A stretch of 64,000 bases of DNA from an uncultured Acetatifactor sp. (GTDB taxonomy: Bacteria; Bacillota; Clostridia; Lachnospirales; Lachnospiraceae), in NCBI GenBank assembly GCA_910586485.1, contig CAJUIA010000003.1, forward strand, positions 1-64,000, read 5' to 3'. Every line of letters starts with the position of its first letter. Positions within the stretch are counted from its first letter, which is position 1. A program made the position numbers and the translations under genes. Below are positions 48,899-58,470 of the stretch, in pieces. The notes under the pieces were generated by a model. That model searched no databases, was not told the origin of the DNA, and saw only the letters and a list, made by a program, of their open reading frames with translations.

Positions 48899-50383
48899 AT
48901 GGATGTATTATACAGCAGTACAAGAAGCAAAAGCGCTCCCGTAAAGGCCTCGGAGGCCATATTGAAGGGTCTGGCGGAGGACGGCGGCCTGTTTGTCCCG
49001 GATCATATTCCAGCGTTGGATAAAAGCCTGGAAGAGCTGTCACAAATGGATTATCGTCAGGTGGCATATGAGGTCATGAAGCTGTTTCTTACGGATTTTA
49101 CGGAGGAAGAGTTAAAGGACTGCATTCATAAGGCTTATGATTCAAAATTTGATACAGAACTGATAGCGCCGCTGGCAGAAGCGGAGGGGGCATATTATCT
49201 GGAGCTGTTTCACGGTGCCACCATTGCTTTTAAGGATATGGCATTGTCCATTCTGCCCCATCTGATGATTACTTCCGCCAGAAAGAATCACATTGAGAAT
49301 GAGATCGTTATCCTGACCGCTACCTCCGGGGATACGGGGAAAGCGGCACTGGCAGGCTTTGCGGATGTGAAGGGGACGAGGATTATTGTGTTTTACCCTA
49401 AGAACGGTGTCAGCCCCATCCAGGAGAAGCAGATGGTGACCCAGAAGGGCGCCAATACGCTGGTGGTGGGGATTCATGGTAATTTTGATGATGCCCAGAC
49501 GGGAGTAAAGAAGATTTTTTCCGATAAAGAGCTGGCAAAGGAGCTGGAGGGTAAGGGCTTTCAGTTTTCTTCTGCCAATTCCATTAATATCGGCAGACTG
49601 GTTCCTCAGATCTGCTATTATGTGTATGCTTATGCGGCTTTATTAAAAGAGGGGAAGATCAGGGCAGGAGAGAAGATCAATGTAGCTGTGCCCACAGGTA
49701 ATTTCGGAAATATTCTGGCTGCATTTTATGCGAAAAACATGGGGCTTCCCATCGGCAGACTGATCTGTGCCTCCAATGAAAACAAGGTGCTGTATGACTT
49801 TTTCAGTACAGGCACATACGACAGAAACAGAGAGTTTGTGCTGACCAGCTCGCCTTCCATGGATATTTTGATTTCCAGCAATCTGGAGCGGTTAATTTAC
49901 CGGATTGCAGGGAATGACGCGGACAAAAACCGGGAGCTGATGAACGCGCTTACGCGGGAAGGGAAATACGCCGTCACGGAGGAAATGAAGGAAGCCCTGG
50001 CGGACTTTTACGGCGCATATGCGGATGAAGAAGAGACCTTCGGGGAGATCAGGCGGCTTTATGATGCCTGCGGTTATGTGATAGATACACATACCGCTGT
50101 TGCCAGCGCGGTATACCAAAAGTATGTTAAGGCCACCGGGGATCAGACGAAAACGATCATTGCATCTACGGCCAGTCCCTTTAAATTTACCAGAAGCGTT
50201 ATGAACGCCATAGATGCAAAATATGATGCCATGGGCGATTTTGAGCTGGTGGACGAGCTTTCCCGACTGGCCAATGTGCCGGTGCCGCCTGCCATCGAGG
50301 AAATCAGGACTGCGCCGGTGGTACATGACAGGCAGTGCGAGGCGGACTCCATGAAGGATGTGGTAAAGGAATTTCTGGCATAA
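48899..50383 (+). CDS. thrC: threonine synthase
   Basis: PLP enzyme converting O-phosphohomoserine to threonine. Its 494 residues correspond to the longer bacterial/yeast class. It has the N-terminal YSSTRSKSAPVKASEAILKG region, the PLP lysine in GATIAFKDMAL near residue 113, LTATSGDTGKAALAGF and the cofactor-binding AVPTGNFGNILAA. GGAGAG lies before ATG 48899. The last three codons and stop are duplicated just downstream in a 25-base tandem repeat. Confidence 0.95.
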   Translation: MDVLYSSTRSKSAPVKASEAILKGLAEDGGLFVPDHIPALDKSLEELSQMDYRQVAYEVMKLFLTDFTEEELKDCIHKAYDSKFDTELIAPLAEAEGAYYLELFHGATIAFKDMALSILPHLMITSARKNHIENEIVILTATSGDTGKAALAGFADVKGTRIIVFYPKNGVSPIQEKQMVTQKGANTLVVGIHGNFDDAQTGVKKIFSDKELAKELEGKGFQFSSANSINIGRLVPQICYYVYAYAALLKEGKIRAGEKINVAVPTGNFGNILAAFYAKNMGLPIGRLICASNENKVLYDFFSTGTYDRNREFVLTSSPSMDILISSNLERLIYRIAGNDADKNRELMNALTREGKYAVTEEMKEALADFYGAYADEEETFGEIRRLYDACGYVIDTHTAVASAVYQKYVKATGDQTKTIIASTASPFKFTRSVMNAIDAKYDAMGDFELVDELSRLANVPVPPAIEEIRTAPVVHDRQCEADSMKDVVKEFLA

Positions 50384-50421
50384 TCGTGAGAAAGATTTTC
50401 TGGCATAATCGTGAGAAAGAA
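50372..50421 (+). repeat. 25-bp tandem duplication at the thrC end
   Basis: The block from TTTCTGGCATAATCG to AAAGA at 50372-50396 is repeated at 50397-50421 with one difference at the last base. It contains the thrC stop codon, so the second copy is an out-of-gene duplicate. Confidence 0.85.
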
Positions 50422-50424
50422 TAC

Positions 50425-50453
50425 TTTACGGATAGACAAATTCATGCTAAAAT
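50425..50453 (+). promoter_or_regulatory. putative promoter of pckA
   Basis: TTTACG at 50425-50430, a 17-base spacer and TAAAAT at 50448-50453, about 60 bases before the pckA start. Confidence 0.5.
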
Positions 50454-50511
50454 TATAAGCAGTAAATTTTTTGAAATTTACAATCAGAATCATGGAAGAG
50501 AGGTAAAAGAT

Positions 50512-52116
50512 ATGGCAGTGATTGATTTGAGCAAGTACGGCATTACCGGCGTGAAGGAAGTCGTACACAACCCTTCTTTCGAAATGTTGTTCGAGGAAGA
50601 GACAAAGCCCGGCCTGGAAGGCTTTGAGAAGGGCCAGGTAACGGAGCTTGGCGCAGTGAACGTTATGACCGGTATCTATACGGGACGTTCTCCGAAAGAT
50701 AAGTACATCGTAATGGATGAGAATTCCAAGGGCACTGTCTGGTGGACCTCCGATGAGTACAAGAACGACAATCATCCCATGTCGGAGGATACCTGGGCAA
50801 AGGTGAAGGAGATTGCAAAGAAGGAGCTTTGCGATAAGAGACTGTTTGTGGTAGACGCTTTCTGCGGCGCTAACAAGGATACCCGTATGGCGGTTCGCTT
50901 TATCATGGAGGTGGCATGGCAGGCTCACTTCATCAAAAATATGTTCATCCAGCCCACGGCGGAGGAGTTGGAAAGCTTTGAGCCGGATTTCGTTGTTTAC
51001 AACGCTTCTAAGGCAAAGGTTGACAATTACAAGGAACTGAATTTGAATTCCGAGACATGTGTGGCTTTCAATATTACCAGCCGTGAGCAGGTGATTATCA
51101 ATACCTGGTACGGCGGAGAGATGAAGAAGGGCATGTTCTCCATGATGAACTACTATCTGCCTTTGAAGGGCATTGCTTCCATGCACTGTTCTGCAAATAC
51201 GGATATGAACGGTGAAAACACCGCCATTTTCTTCGGACTTTCCGGAACGGGAAAGACCACCCTTTCCACCGATCCCAAGAGACTGCTGATCGGCGACGAC
51301 GAGCATGGCTGGGATGACAACGGCGTGTTTAACTTTGAGGGTGGCTGCTACGCAAAGGTAATTAATCTGGACAAGGATTCCGAGCCTGATATTTATAATG
51401 CCATCAAGCGTGACGCTCTGCTGGAGAACGTTACCGTTGACGGTGCCGGCAAGATAGATTTCAACGATAAGAGCGTAACGGAGAACACCCGTGTATCTTA
51501 TCCTATCAACCATATTCAGAATATTGTGCGTCCCGTTTCTTCCGCACCGGCGGCAAAGAACGTGATTTTCCTCTCTGCGGATGCGTTCGGCGTACTGCCT
51601 CCCGTGTCTATTCTGACACCTGAGCAGACCCAGTATTATTTCCTGTCTGGCTTTACGGCTAAGCTGGCAGGTACGGAGCGTGGAATTACCGAGCCTACGC
51701 CTACCTTCTCCGCCTGCTTTGGTCAGGCATTCCTGGAGCTGCATCCTACCAAGTATGCAGAAGAGCTGGTGAAGAGAATGCAGAAGAGCGGCGCTAAGGC
51801 CTACCTTGTAAATACCGGCTGGAACGGCACGGGTAAGCGTATCTCCATCAAGGATACCCGTGGTATCATTGACGCTATTTTAAGCGGTGCCATCAACAAT
51901 GCGCCCACCAAGAAGCTGCCTATATTTGACTTTGAGATTCCTACCGAGCTTACCGGCGTAGATACCGGTATTCTGGATCCTCGCGACACTTATGCAAATG
52001 TTGCTGACTGGGAGACCAAGGCAAACGATCTGGCAGGCAGGTTTGTCAAGAACTTTGCAAAATATGAGGGCAATGATGCCGGTAAGGCACTTGTTGCGGC
52101 AGGTCCCAGGATCTGA
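50512..52116 (+). CDS. pckA: phosphoenolpyruvate carboxykinase (ATP)
   Basis: Interconverts oxaloacetate + ATP and PEP + CO2 + ADP. It has 534 residues with the P-loop GLSGTGKTTLS, the kinase-2-like block GDDEHGWDDNGVFNFEGGCY with metal-binding aspartates, and TGRSPKDKYIV near the N-terminus. In fermenters it may run toward oxaloacetate and feed the sodium-pumping decarboxylase encoded at 15.9-21.3 kb; that link is inference. ATG 50512 has AGAGG 9 bases upstream; the open frame extends upstream into thrC, which is a shadow. Confidence 0.95.
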   Translation: MAVIDLSKYGITGVKEVVHNPSFEMLFEEETKPGLEGFEKGQVTELGAVNVMTGIYTGRSPKDKYIVMDENSKGTVWWTSDEYKNDNHPMSEDTWAKVKEIAKKELCDKRLFVVDAFCGANKDTRMAVRFIMEVAWQAHFIKNMFIQPTAEELESFEPDFVVYNASKAKVDNYKELNLNSETCVAFNITSREQVIINTWYGGEMKKGMFSMMNYYLPLKGIASMHCSANTDMNGENTAIFFGLSGTGKTTLSTDPKRLLIGDDEHGWDDNGVFNFEGGCYAKVINLDKDSEPDIYNAIKRDALLENVTVDGAGKIDFNDKSVTENTRVSYPINHIQNIVRPVSSAPAAKNVIFLSADAFGVLPPVSILTPEQTQYYFLSGFTAKLAGTERGITEPTPTFSACFGQAFLELHPTKYAEELVKRMQKSGAKAYLVNTGWNGTGKRISIKDTRGIIDAILSGAINNAPTKKLPIFDFEIPTELTGVDTGILDPRDTYANVADWETKANDLAGRFVKNFAKYEGNDAGKALVAAGPRI

Positions 52117-52225
52117 AGCAGTATGAGTCGGCAGCAGGCTCATTGCAGGGAATGAAGGCTGTGTCCCTGGCTGTAGCTGTTTAAAATCATGCTGTGGCAA
52201 AACAAAAATAGGAAAGCAGACAATA

Positions 52226-52248
52226 CGGCGGAGCGTAATGCTCCGCCG
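52226..52248. other. perfect GC-rich hairpin after pckA
   Basis: CGGCGGAGC at 52226-52234 pairs perfectly with GCTCCGCCG at 52240-52248 around GTAAT. With no T tract it may stabilise the mRNA end or pause polymerase rather than terminate. Nothing else is seen in the 218 bases between pckA and deoC. Confidence 0.6.
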
Positions 52249-52334
52249 CACTGATATGCGGGAATGAAAATCCCAATGGTTCTTGAACAGGAAATAAGCA
52301 GGTAAGCTGCGACATGCAGGATTTTGGAGGTAGT

Positions 52335-52991
52335 ATGACAATACGGGAAATGCTGAAATATGTGGATCATACGCAGCTAAAGGCTTTTGCTGCATGGGAG
52401 GATATTGTGCGCCTGTGTGAAGAGGCGATCGAGTACGGGACGGCTAGTGTCTGCGTACCGCCTGCATACATAGGAAGGATACATGAGACCTACAGGGACA
52501 GAGTAAATATCTGCACCGTTGTGGGCTTCCCTTTAGGTTATAGCGTGACGGAGGCCAAGGTGGCAGAGGTAAGAGCAGCTTTGGCAGAGGGCTGTAACGA
52601 GATTGATATGGTGGTCAATATCGGCGACGTGAAAAACGGTTTATTTCAAAAAGTGGAAGACGAAATCAAAACCATAAAGAAAGAGTGCGGCAGCCATATA
52701 TTGAAGGTGATTATAGAAACCTGTTATCTGACGGAAGAAGAAAAAATCGCCATGTGCAGGGCAGTGACCAATGCGGGGGCGGATTATATCAAGACCTCCA
52801 CCGGTTTCGGCACCGGCGGCGCCACAAGAGAGGACGTGGAGCTTTTTAAAAAGCATATCGGACCCGGAGTGAAAATTAAGGCGGCAGGAGGCATTTCCAC
52901 AGCGAAGGATCTGGAAATGTTTCTGGAGCTTGGCTGTGACCGGGTAGGAACCTCAAGATGCAAAGAGATTTTAGACTCATCAAGGCTGTGA
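52335..52991 (+). CDS. deoC: deoxyribose-phosphate aldolase
   Basis: Cleaves 2-deoxyribose-5-phosphate to glyceraldehyde-3-phosphate and acetaldehyde in deoxynucleoside catabolism. The 218-residue TIM barrel starts MTIREMLKYVDHTQLKA and has the Schiff-base lysine in ADYIKTSTGF. VVGFPLGYSVTEAKVAE and KAAGGISTAKDLEMFL are also typical. ATG 52335 has GGAGG upstream; the TTG at 52314 adds nothing family-like. No other deo genes are adjacent. Confidence 0.94.
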   Translation: MTIREMLKYVDHTQLKAFAAWEDIVRLCEEAIEYGTASVCVPPAYIGRIHETYRDRVNICTVVGFPLGYSVTEAKVAEVRAALAEGCNEIDMVVNIGDVKNGLFQKVEDEIKTIKKECGSHILKVIIETCYLTEEEKIAMCRAVTNAGADYIKTSTGFGTGGATREDVELFKKHIGPGVKIKAAGGISTAKDLEMFLELGCDRVGTSRCKEILDSSRL

Positions 52992-53075
52992 TTTGAAAAT
53001 CGGAAGAAAGGACGTAACAGGCAGTGTCTGTGAACGGTCAGACGGCGGGACTGTTACGCACAGGTTGGAACAAAT

Positions 53076-54866
53076 ATGGAAAATAAGGTGATTCAGGAGA
53101 GGCTGGCCGCGCTGCGGGCAGCGATGAAAAGGGAAGGCATTGACTTTTACATGATGCCTACCGCGGATTTCCACAATTCCGAATATGTAAATGATTATTT
53201 TAAGGTAAGAGAGTACTTCTGCAATTTTTCCGGCTCCAACGGCACGCTGCTGGTGTGGCAGGAGGGGGCAGGTCTCTGGACGGACGGCAGATATTTCATT
53301 CAGGCGGAAAAGGAGCTTACCGGCACTACGGTGGAGCTGTTCCGCATGCAGGATGAGGGAGTGCCCACCATCCTGGAATTTTTGCAGCAGAACATGCAGC
53401 AGGGGCAGACCCTTGGCTTTGACGGCAGGGTAGTGCCCATGTCGCAGGGAATGAATTATGAAAAAAAACTGGAGGGAGTCAGCTTTGCCTATGAGCAGGA
53501 TCTGGCGGAAGCAATCTGGACGGACCGTCCAAAGTTTCCGGCAGGGAAGGTGACGGTCTTAGACGAAAAGCTGGCGGGAATGAGCTTTGAAGAAAAACGG
53601 GAAGAAGTAATGAAGAAGGCAGGGGAGGAAGGAGCGGACAGCCTGCTTCTTACCAAGCTGGATGACATTATGTGGCTCTTTAATATCAGGGGCTGTGACG
53701 TGGAGTGCAATCCGGTGGCCATGTCCTATGCCTGGCTGACAAAGGAGGCGACGGTGCTGTTTATCCAGGGTCAGGCTCTTGGTCAGGAGGTAAAAGCTTA
53801 CCTGGCAGAAAAGCAGGTGGAGGTAAGGGAATACGGTACGGCAGTGGATTATTTGAAGAATCTGCCCTCCGGGAGGAAGGTGCTGATGGATAAGCGCCAT
53901 TGCAGCTATGCCCTTTATAAGACGGTGGCCGAAAAACAGGCAGTTGTGGAAAAAAATAATCCTACGGAGCTGTTAAAGGCGGTGAAAAATCCCACAGAGC
54001 TTGCCAATATGGAGCAGATTTATTTAAAGGACAGTGTGGCGCTGACAAAATTTATTTACTGGCTTAAGACCAATATCGGTAAACAGGAGATTACGGAGAT
54101 TTCGGCGGCAGACAAACTGGAAGCGCTCCGCAGGGAGATTCCGGAGTGTATTGATTTATCTTTCCCCTCTATTTCCGCATATGGAGCCAATGCGGCCATG
54201 ATGCACTATGAGCCTACACCTGAGAGTTATGCGGTGTTAAAGCCGGAGGGGCTGTACCTGATTGATTCCGGCGGGCAGTATCTGGGCGGCACGACAGACG
54301 TGACCAGGACGATTGCATTAGGGCCGGTAACGGAAGAGCAGAAGCTGCATTATACCATGGTTGCGGCGGCAATGCTGCAAATGACGAACGCCTGTTTCCT
54401 GTACGGCTGTACCGGACGGAATCTTGACATTTTGGCGCGGCAGCCCATCTGGAATATGGCGCTGGACTATAAATGCGGGACGGGACATGGCGTCGGCTAT
54501 ATTCTAAACGTGCATGAGGGCCCTCAGAGCTTAAGATGGCGGTATGTGGAAGGGCAGACGGAAAGCCTAATCGAGGCAGGTATGGATGTTACCAATGAGC
54601 CCGGAATCTATATTGAAGGCAGCCACGGGATTCGCATTGAGAATGTAATGGTAGCCGAAAACGATACCAAAAACGAATACGGGCAGTTCATGCACTTTAA
54701 GACGCTGACCTGGGTGCTCATTGACATGGAAGCTATTGAAATGAAGCATTTGAACGAGGTGCAGAAGGGCTATTTGGCGGCGTATCAGCAGGAGGTCTGT
54801 CGGAAGATTTCGCCTTACCTGACACCGGAGGAAGCGGAGTGGCTGAAAAAGGCGACGGAATGTTAA
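53076..54866 (+). CDS. M24-family Xaa-Pro aminopeptidase (long form)
   Basis: Metallopeptidase of 596 residues. It has two N-terminal creatinase-like domains, the M24 pita-bread catalytic domain and an M24 C-terminal extension, as in long aminopeptidase P enzymes. Metal ligands are visible in order: LIDSGGQY and TTDVTRT aspartates, the histidine of GTGHGVGY, and the glutamates of TNEPGIY and IRIENVM. It should release N-terminal residues before proline in the cytoplasm. ATG 53076 follows deoC by 84 bases. A strong terminator follows. Confidence 0.92.
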   Translation: MENKVIQERLAALRAAMKREGIDFYMMPTADFHNSEYVNDYFKVREYFCNFSGSNGTLLVWQEGAGLWTDGRYFIQAEKELTGTTVELFRMQDEGVPTILEFLQQNMQQGQTLGFDGRVVPMSQGMNYEKKLEGVSFAYEQDLAEAIWTDRPKFPAGKVTVLDEKLAGMSFEEKREEVMKKAGEEGADSLLLTKLDDIMWLFNIRGCDVECNPVAMSYAWLTKEATVLFIQGQALGQEVKAYLAEKQVEVREYGTAVDYLKNLPSGRKVLMDKRHCSYALYKTVAEKQAVVEKNNPTELLKAVKNPTELANMEQIYLKDSVALTKFIYWLKTNIGKQEITEISAADKLEALRREIPECIDLSFPSISAYGANAAMMHYEPTPESYAVLKPEGLYLIDSGGQYLGGTTDVTRTIALGPVTEEQKLHYTMVAAAMLQMTNACFLYGCTGRNLDILARQPIWNMALDYKCGTGHGVGYILNVHEGPQSLRWRYVEGQTESLIEAGMDVTNEPGIYIEGSHGIRIENVMVAENDTKNEYGQFMHFKTLTWVLIDMEAIEMKHLNEVQKGYLAAYQQEVCRKISPYLTPEEAEWLKKATEC

Positions 54867-54880
54867 TTGCGGCGGGTATG

Positions 54881-54922
54881 AAAAATCCGGAGAAGCGAAG
54901 GATAAGCGCTCTCCGGATTTTT
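54881..54922. terminator. bidirectional terminator between convergent genes
   Basis: AAAAATCCGGAGA at 54881-54893 pairs perfectly with TCTCCGGATTTTT at 54910-54922. Runs of A and T at both ends let it work for the aminopeptidase on the plus strand and the lipoprotein gene on the minus strand. Confidence 0.92.
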
Positions 54923-54950
54923 CACTCAACAGGAAATGCTGCGTCGTATT

Positions 54951-56105
54951 TCAGGGCGTAACATCCCTGCGGTAAAGCTCGGTACCATCCGCCGAGCAGA
55001 CAATAATACGCACGGCGTCCAAGGTCAGACCACGTTCTGCCTCGAACATGGCGAACAATGTTTGAATAGAGTCTGCATTGGCATCTACCATGGCATCAAA
55101 GGTTGCCTCCTTTTCCTCTTCGGTAAAGTCGTCGAAGGAAAGGCCGGCCGGCAGGTAATATTGATAGATCAGGGTGTTGCCATCCATGGCAAAGGAAAGG
55201 GTAATGCCGGTGGGAGCAATCAGGTTATTGATTGCTTCCAGCGTTTCCGCCGCTTCGTCGGAATCCAGCCATTCCTGCAGACTTCCACTGTCGTTCAGAC
55301 TGCCGGAGCCTGGACTGTCAGGGAGGACGGAGGGATCAAGGTTTTCCGTAACATCTAACGTATAAACAAGTTCACCATCCGCATTCAGGTAATTCAGACG
55401 TATGACCTCTACAGGAATTCCATAGGACGGATAAGTTATAATATCATTTTTCGCTGACAAAATAACCATTTCCAGGTTTGATTCCAGGTTGGCAGTAATA
55501 GCGGCGGTATCCAGAATTTCTCCATATTGGAAATTGTATATAAGAATGTTTGGCTCTTCTACACTGATCGAGAAAGAAGAGAATATGTCGGTTTCGACCA
55601 GCTTATTCAGTTCGTCAAATACCTGGTTCAGCAGATCCTCCAATATAACCCGAACATCGCTGTTATAAAATTCCGTCACGGAAGAGAAAGCATCAAACTC
55701 AAGGCCGTCAAGGTTTCCGTTAAATACATCTTCCAATGTATAGGAAGAGGAAAAATTATTGTCTGTTCCGTAAATGCCTGTTCCGCCTTGACCTGCGCCG
55801 GGAATATTTTGTGTGTAGAGGGAGGAATTATCGCCTACACCGGGAACATTAGGGGCGCCGGGGGCGATACTGACGCCCGGATCGGAGCCGTCCGATATAT
55901 TCTGTGAAGGCTCTCCCGCCGAATCGGAGCCGTCCGCCGTACTTTGGGAGGAATCGACCGCCGTACCGGAGCTGTCTGTGGGATTATCCTGTGAGGAACC
56001 GTTTCCGGGAGCAGGCTTTTCACCGCAGGCTGTGGTACTCAGCACAAGCAGCAGAGACAGGGTAAGTATGGAAACAATTTTTCGAAATGCCACTGTTTTT
56101 TTCAT
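54951..56105 (-). CDS. putative lipoprotein with low-complexity linker
   Basis: A 384-residue secreted lipoprotein with lipobox STTAC (cysteine 27). A Ser/Asp/Gly/Pro-rich linker spans about residues 30-125. Two related alpha/beta halves follow: the first with ILEDLLNQVFDELNKLV and ILIYNFQYGE, the second with AINNLIAPTGITLSFAMDGN and LIYQYYLPAG. This internal duplication resembles small DUF4854-type domains, a tentative match. Function is unknown. It is transcribed leftwards from a promoter at 56144-56172. Confidence 0.7.
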   Translation of the reverse strand: MKKTVAFRKIVSILTLSLLLVLSTTACGEKPAPGNGSSQDNPTDSSGTAVDSSQSTADGSDSAGEPSQNISDGSDPGVSIAPGAPNVPGVGDNSSLYTQNIPGAGQGGTGIYGTDNNFSSSYTLEDVFNGNLDGLEFDAFSSVTEFYNSDVRVILEDLLNQVFDELNKLVETDIFSSFSISVEEPNILIYNFQYGEILDTAAITANLESNLEMVILSAKNDIITYPSYGIPVEVIRLNYLNADGELVYTLDVTENLDPSVLPDSPGSGSLNDSGSLQEWLDSDEAAETLEAINNLIAPTGITLSFAMDGNTLIYQYYLPAGLSFDDFTEEEKEATFDAMVDANADSIQTLFAMFEAERGLTLDAVRIIVCSADGTELYRRDVTP

Positions 56106-56143
56106 TATGAATAACCATGCCTTTCCGTAACGTTTGCAAGGAG

Positions 56144-56172
56144 ATTATAGCACGAACTGAAAAGTTTGTAAA
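56144..56172 (-). promoter_or_regulatory. promoter of the minus-strand lipoprotein gene
   Basis: On the minus strand, TTTACA (56172-56167), a 17-base spacer and TATAAT (56149-56144), about 40 bases before the lipoprotein start. Confidence 0.75.
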
Positions 56173-56181
56173 ATATTTCTA

Positions 56182-56210
56182 TTGTAAACAAATGGGGAAT
56201 CGGCTATAAT
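56182..56210 (+). promoter_or_regulatory. promoter of the 6S RNA candidate
   Basis: TTGTAA at 56182-56187, a 17-base spacer and TATAAT at 56205-56210. Initiation is expected near 56217, just before the predicted RNA. Confidence 0.75.
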
Positions 56211-56217
56211 AATGGTA

Positions 56218-56410
56218 ACCTGAGATGCCCGATTACTCTTGTTTATTTTTGAACCTACATTACTTTAAACGGGATTCCTATATTGCCGGGCGGCTGTCAG
56301 GCCCTCACTCCTTTGGAGGATCGGAAGGGAAGGCAAAAATCCGGTTGCGGTCACCCACCTAGCATTGCTAGGAGTCAAAGGACAAGAGGCGGCATTCTTG
56401 GGGAAATGCA
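56218..56410 (+). ncRNA. ssrS: 6S RNA candidate
   Basis: Small RNA that binds the housekeeping RNA polymerase holoenzyme and mimics an open promoter. The roughly 190-base region has the expected closing helix: ATGCC (56225-56229) with GGCAT (56391-56395), and CTCTTGT (56236-56242) with ACAAGAG (56382-56388). It has an open central region and an internal CCTAGC-ATT-GCTAGG hairpin at 56358-56372. The 3' part with GAGGCGGCATTC resembles the 6S 3' end of other bacteria. It has its own promoter and a terminator. The mapping of ends is approximate. Confidence 0.78.
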
Positions 56411-56432
56411 AACAAGGTTTGCCATACGAAAG

Positions 56433-56463
56433 AAAAGAGCAGCCCTGATGGCTGCTCTTTTCT
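56433..56463 (+). terminator. terminator after the 6S RNA candidate
   Basis: AAAAGAGCAGCC at 56433-56444 pairs perfectly with GGCTGCTCTTTT at 56450-56461 around CTGAT. Confidence 0.88.
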
Positions 56464-56493
56464 GCGTAGACTGCAGGTATGGGGGTATGAATA

Positions 56494-58458
56494 TTGAAGA
56501 AGGACCGTTCTAAGTTAAACAGGTCCCAGCGGATGCAGATTAAGGCATTTATCTGTCTGCTGGGTTTTCTTTTGATTGTGGTATTGCTGCTGGGCAAGCT
56601 GGCAGGGGTACTTCTGCACAAGGAAGAACAGCCGGAAGAAGGAAAGCCGCTTCCGGAGGTGCATATTCCCACAGTGGAGACCATACATAATATATGGATC
56701 ATGGAAGAGGATGAGGAAGGGCTCCTGGTCTTTTGCGACGGGGAAAGGGAGAAACTGGGCTGGGGAAGCTCCGGCAGGGAAGGAACCTTGTTTCGGCCGG
56801 AAGAGCCGGTGCGGGAGCAGCTGGCGGATGTGACGTTGACAGACGGACTTGTCACGGGAATACAGTTGAAAAAAGAAAAAATTAATGGCAGGATTCTGGC
56901 GGTCGATGAAGCGGGGATCGAGGTGGAGGGCTATGGGAAGCTGCCTCTTGCAGATGACTGTAAGGGGTATCGGCTTTATGACAGTCTTCAGATGTGTACG
57001 GTAAATGACGTCTGCATCGGATATGATTTTACGGATCTTTGCCTGGAAAACGGATCTGTCTGCGGCATCCTCATGGTAAAGGAGGATGCTATGGAATACA
57101 TAAGAGTTCTTTTGAAGGCCCAGGATTATGCGGGACTTCTTCACGATGCCCCGGTACTTACTGCAGACACCGGATTTACCGTTATATACGGGAATTATGC
57201 AGACAGAAAGACGGAGGCGCATCAGGCAGGGGAAGAGATTGTTTTTTCTTATGACAGTCCTTATTTTGAAAGTGACAGGGTATTGGTGGTGCCGGATGTG
57301 CTGACCGGCAAGGTGATATTAAAAAGCGTGAGCCGCAGTCAGGGAACGCCCTCCTATCGGGGAAAGCTGGAGCTGCTGAAAACGGAGGACGGGATTGCCG
57401 TGATTAACGAGGTTTTGCTGGAAGAGTACCTGTACAGCGTGGTGCCCAGTGAGATGCCGTCAGGGTATCCTAAGGAGGCGCTGAAGGCCCAGGCAATTTG
57501 TGCCAGAACCTATGCTTACGGACACATGGAACATGCAGGCTGCCCAAGGTACGGCGCACATGTGGACGACAGCACCTCTTATCAGGTATATAATAATATT
57601 TTAGAGCAGGAAAGCACCACCACCGCCGTAAAGGATACCTACGGGCAGCTGCTTTATACGGCAGACGGAGGGCTGGCGGGAACCTATTACTATTCTACCT
57701 CCTGCGGGGCGGGAAGCGACGCCAATGTGTGGAAAACGGAAGCTGCAGCAGCAATTACCTATCTGCCGCCCAGACATTTGAGCAGGACTGCCATGTCGGA
57801 GGCTTTATCTCAAGTTACGGCGGGGGGACTGCAGACGGAAGGTCAGTCCTTCGGTGAAAAGCTTAAGGACGAGGCAGCCTTTGCAGATTTTATTCTGTCG
57901 AAGAATCCGGATGATTTTGAGGTAAATGAGAGCTGGTATCGCTGGAGCTATGAGGTGGAGCAGCTGGATTCCGCACACATGCTGGAGGTACTGCAGAAGC
58001 GTTATGCAGCCAACAGCAGGCTGGTGCTGACGTTTAAGGACGGGGAATATGTGAGTGAAGAAATTGACCGGCTGGGGAAGATTCAGGAGATTTATGTGGA
58101 AAAGCGCGGTCCGGGGGGCGTGGCGGATGAGCTGGTGATCCAGGCGGAGCATGGGACGATCAAGGTAATTTCCGAACACAATATCCGCTGTGTTTTAAAC
58201 GACGGGAAATCGAAGGTTTTGCGGCAGGACGGGAAAAAGGTGGCAAGCACAAGTCTTTTGCCCAGCGCATTTTTTGTAATATCGACTAGTAAAGAGGAAG
58301 GAAATGTGGTAGGATATAGCTTGTCCGGCGGCGGCTTTGGCCATGGCGTGGGGATGAGCCAGAACGGCGCCAAGGAAATGGCAAAGAGCGGCTGGAATGC
58401 CGGAGACATTCTGCAGTATTTTTACGAAAATTGTGTAATAAAATGTATTTATGAGTAG
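56494..58458 (+). CDS. SpoIID/LytB-domain protein
   Basis: A 654-residue membrane-anchored protein. One helix lies near residues 18-38 (FICLLGFLLIVVLLLGKLAG). A long extracytoplasmic N-terminal part follows, then the SpoIID/LytB domain from about residue 280. The domain includes LEEYLYSVVPSEMPSGYP, then KAQAICARTYAY and the C-terminal GGGFGHGVGMSQNGA block typical of SpoIID-type lytic transglycosylases acting on denuded glycan. Canonical SpoIID is about half this length, so its role in sporulation is not certain. TTG 56494 has GGGGG upstream and starts MKKDRSK. Confidence 0.83.
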   Translation: MKKDRSKLNRSQRMQIKAFICLLGFLLIVVLLLGKLAGVLLHKEEQPEEGKPLPEVHIPTVETIHNIWIMEEDEEGLLVFCDGEREKLGWGSSGREGTLFRPEEPVREQLADVTLTDGLVTGIQLKKEKINGRILAVDEAGIEVEGYGKLPLADDCKGYRLYDSLQMCTVNDVCIGYDFTDLCLENGSVCGILMVKEDAMEYIRVLLKAQDYAGLLHDAPVLTADTGFTVIYGNYADRKTEAHQAGEEIVFSYDSPYFESDRVLVVPDVLTGKVILKSVSRSQGTPSYRGKLELLKTEDGIAVINEVLLEEYLYSVVPSEMPSGYPKEALKAQAICARTYAYGHMEHAGCPRYGAHVDDSTSYQVYNNILEQESTTTAVKDTYGQLLYTADGGLAGTYYYSTSCGAGSDANVWKTEAAAAITYLPPRHLSRTAMSEALSQVTAGGLQTEGQSFGEKLKDEAAFADFILSKNPDDFEVNESWYRWSYEVEQLDSAHMLEVLQKRYAANSRLVLTFKDGEYVSEEIDRLGKIQEIYVEKRGPGGVADELVIQAEHGTIKVISEHNIRCVLNDGKSKVLRQDGKKVASTSLLPSAFFVISTSKEEGNVVGYSLSGGGFGHGVGMSQNGAKEMAKSGWNAGDILQYFYENCVIKCIYE

Positions 58459-58470
58459 GAGAGAATATAA

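Noticed and set aside
50143..51744. 533-residue minus-strand frame
   Set aside because: It is antisense to thrC and pckA, both with full family motifs.
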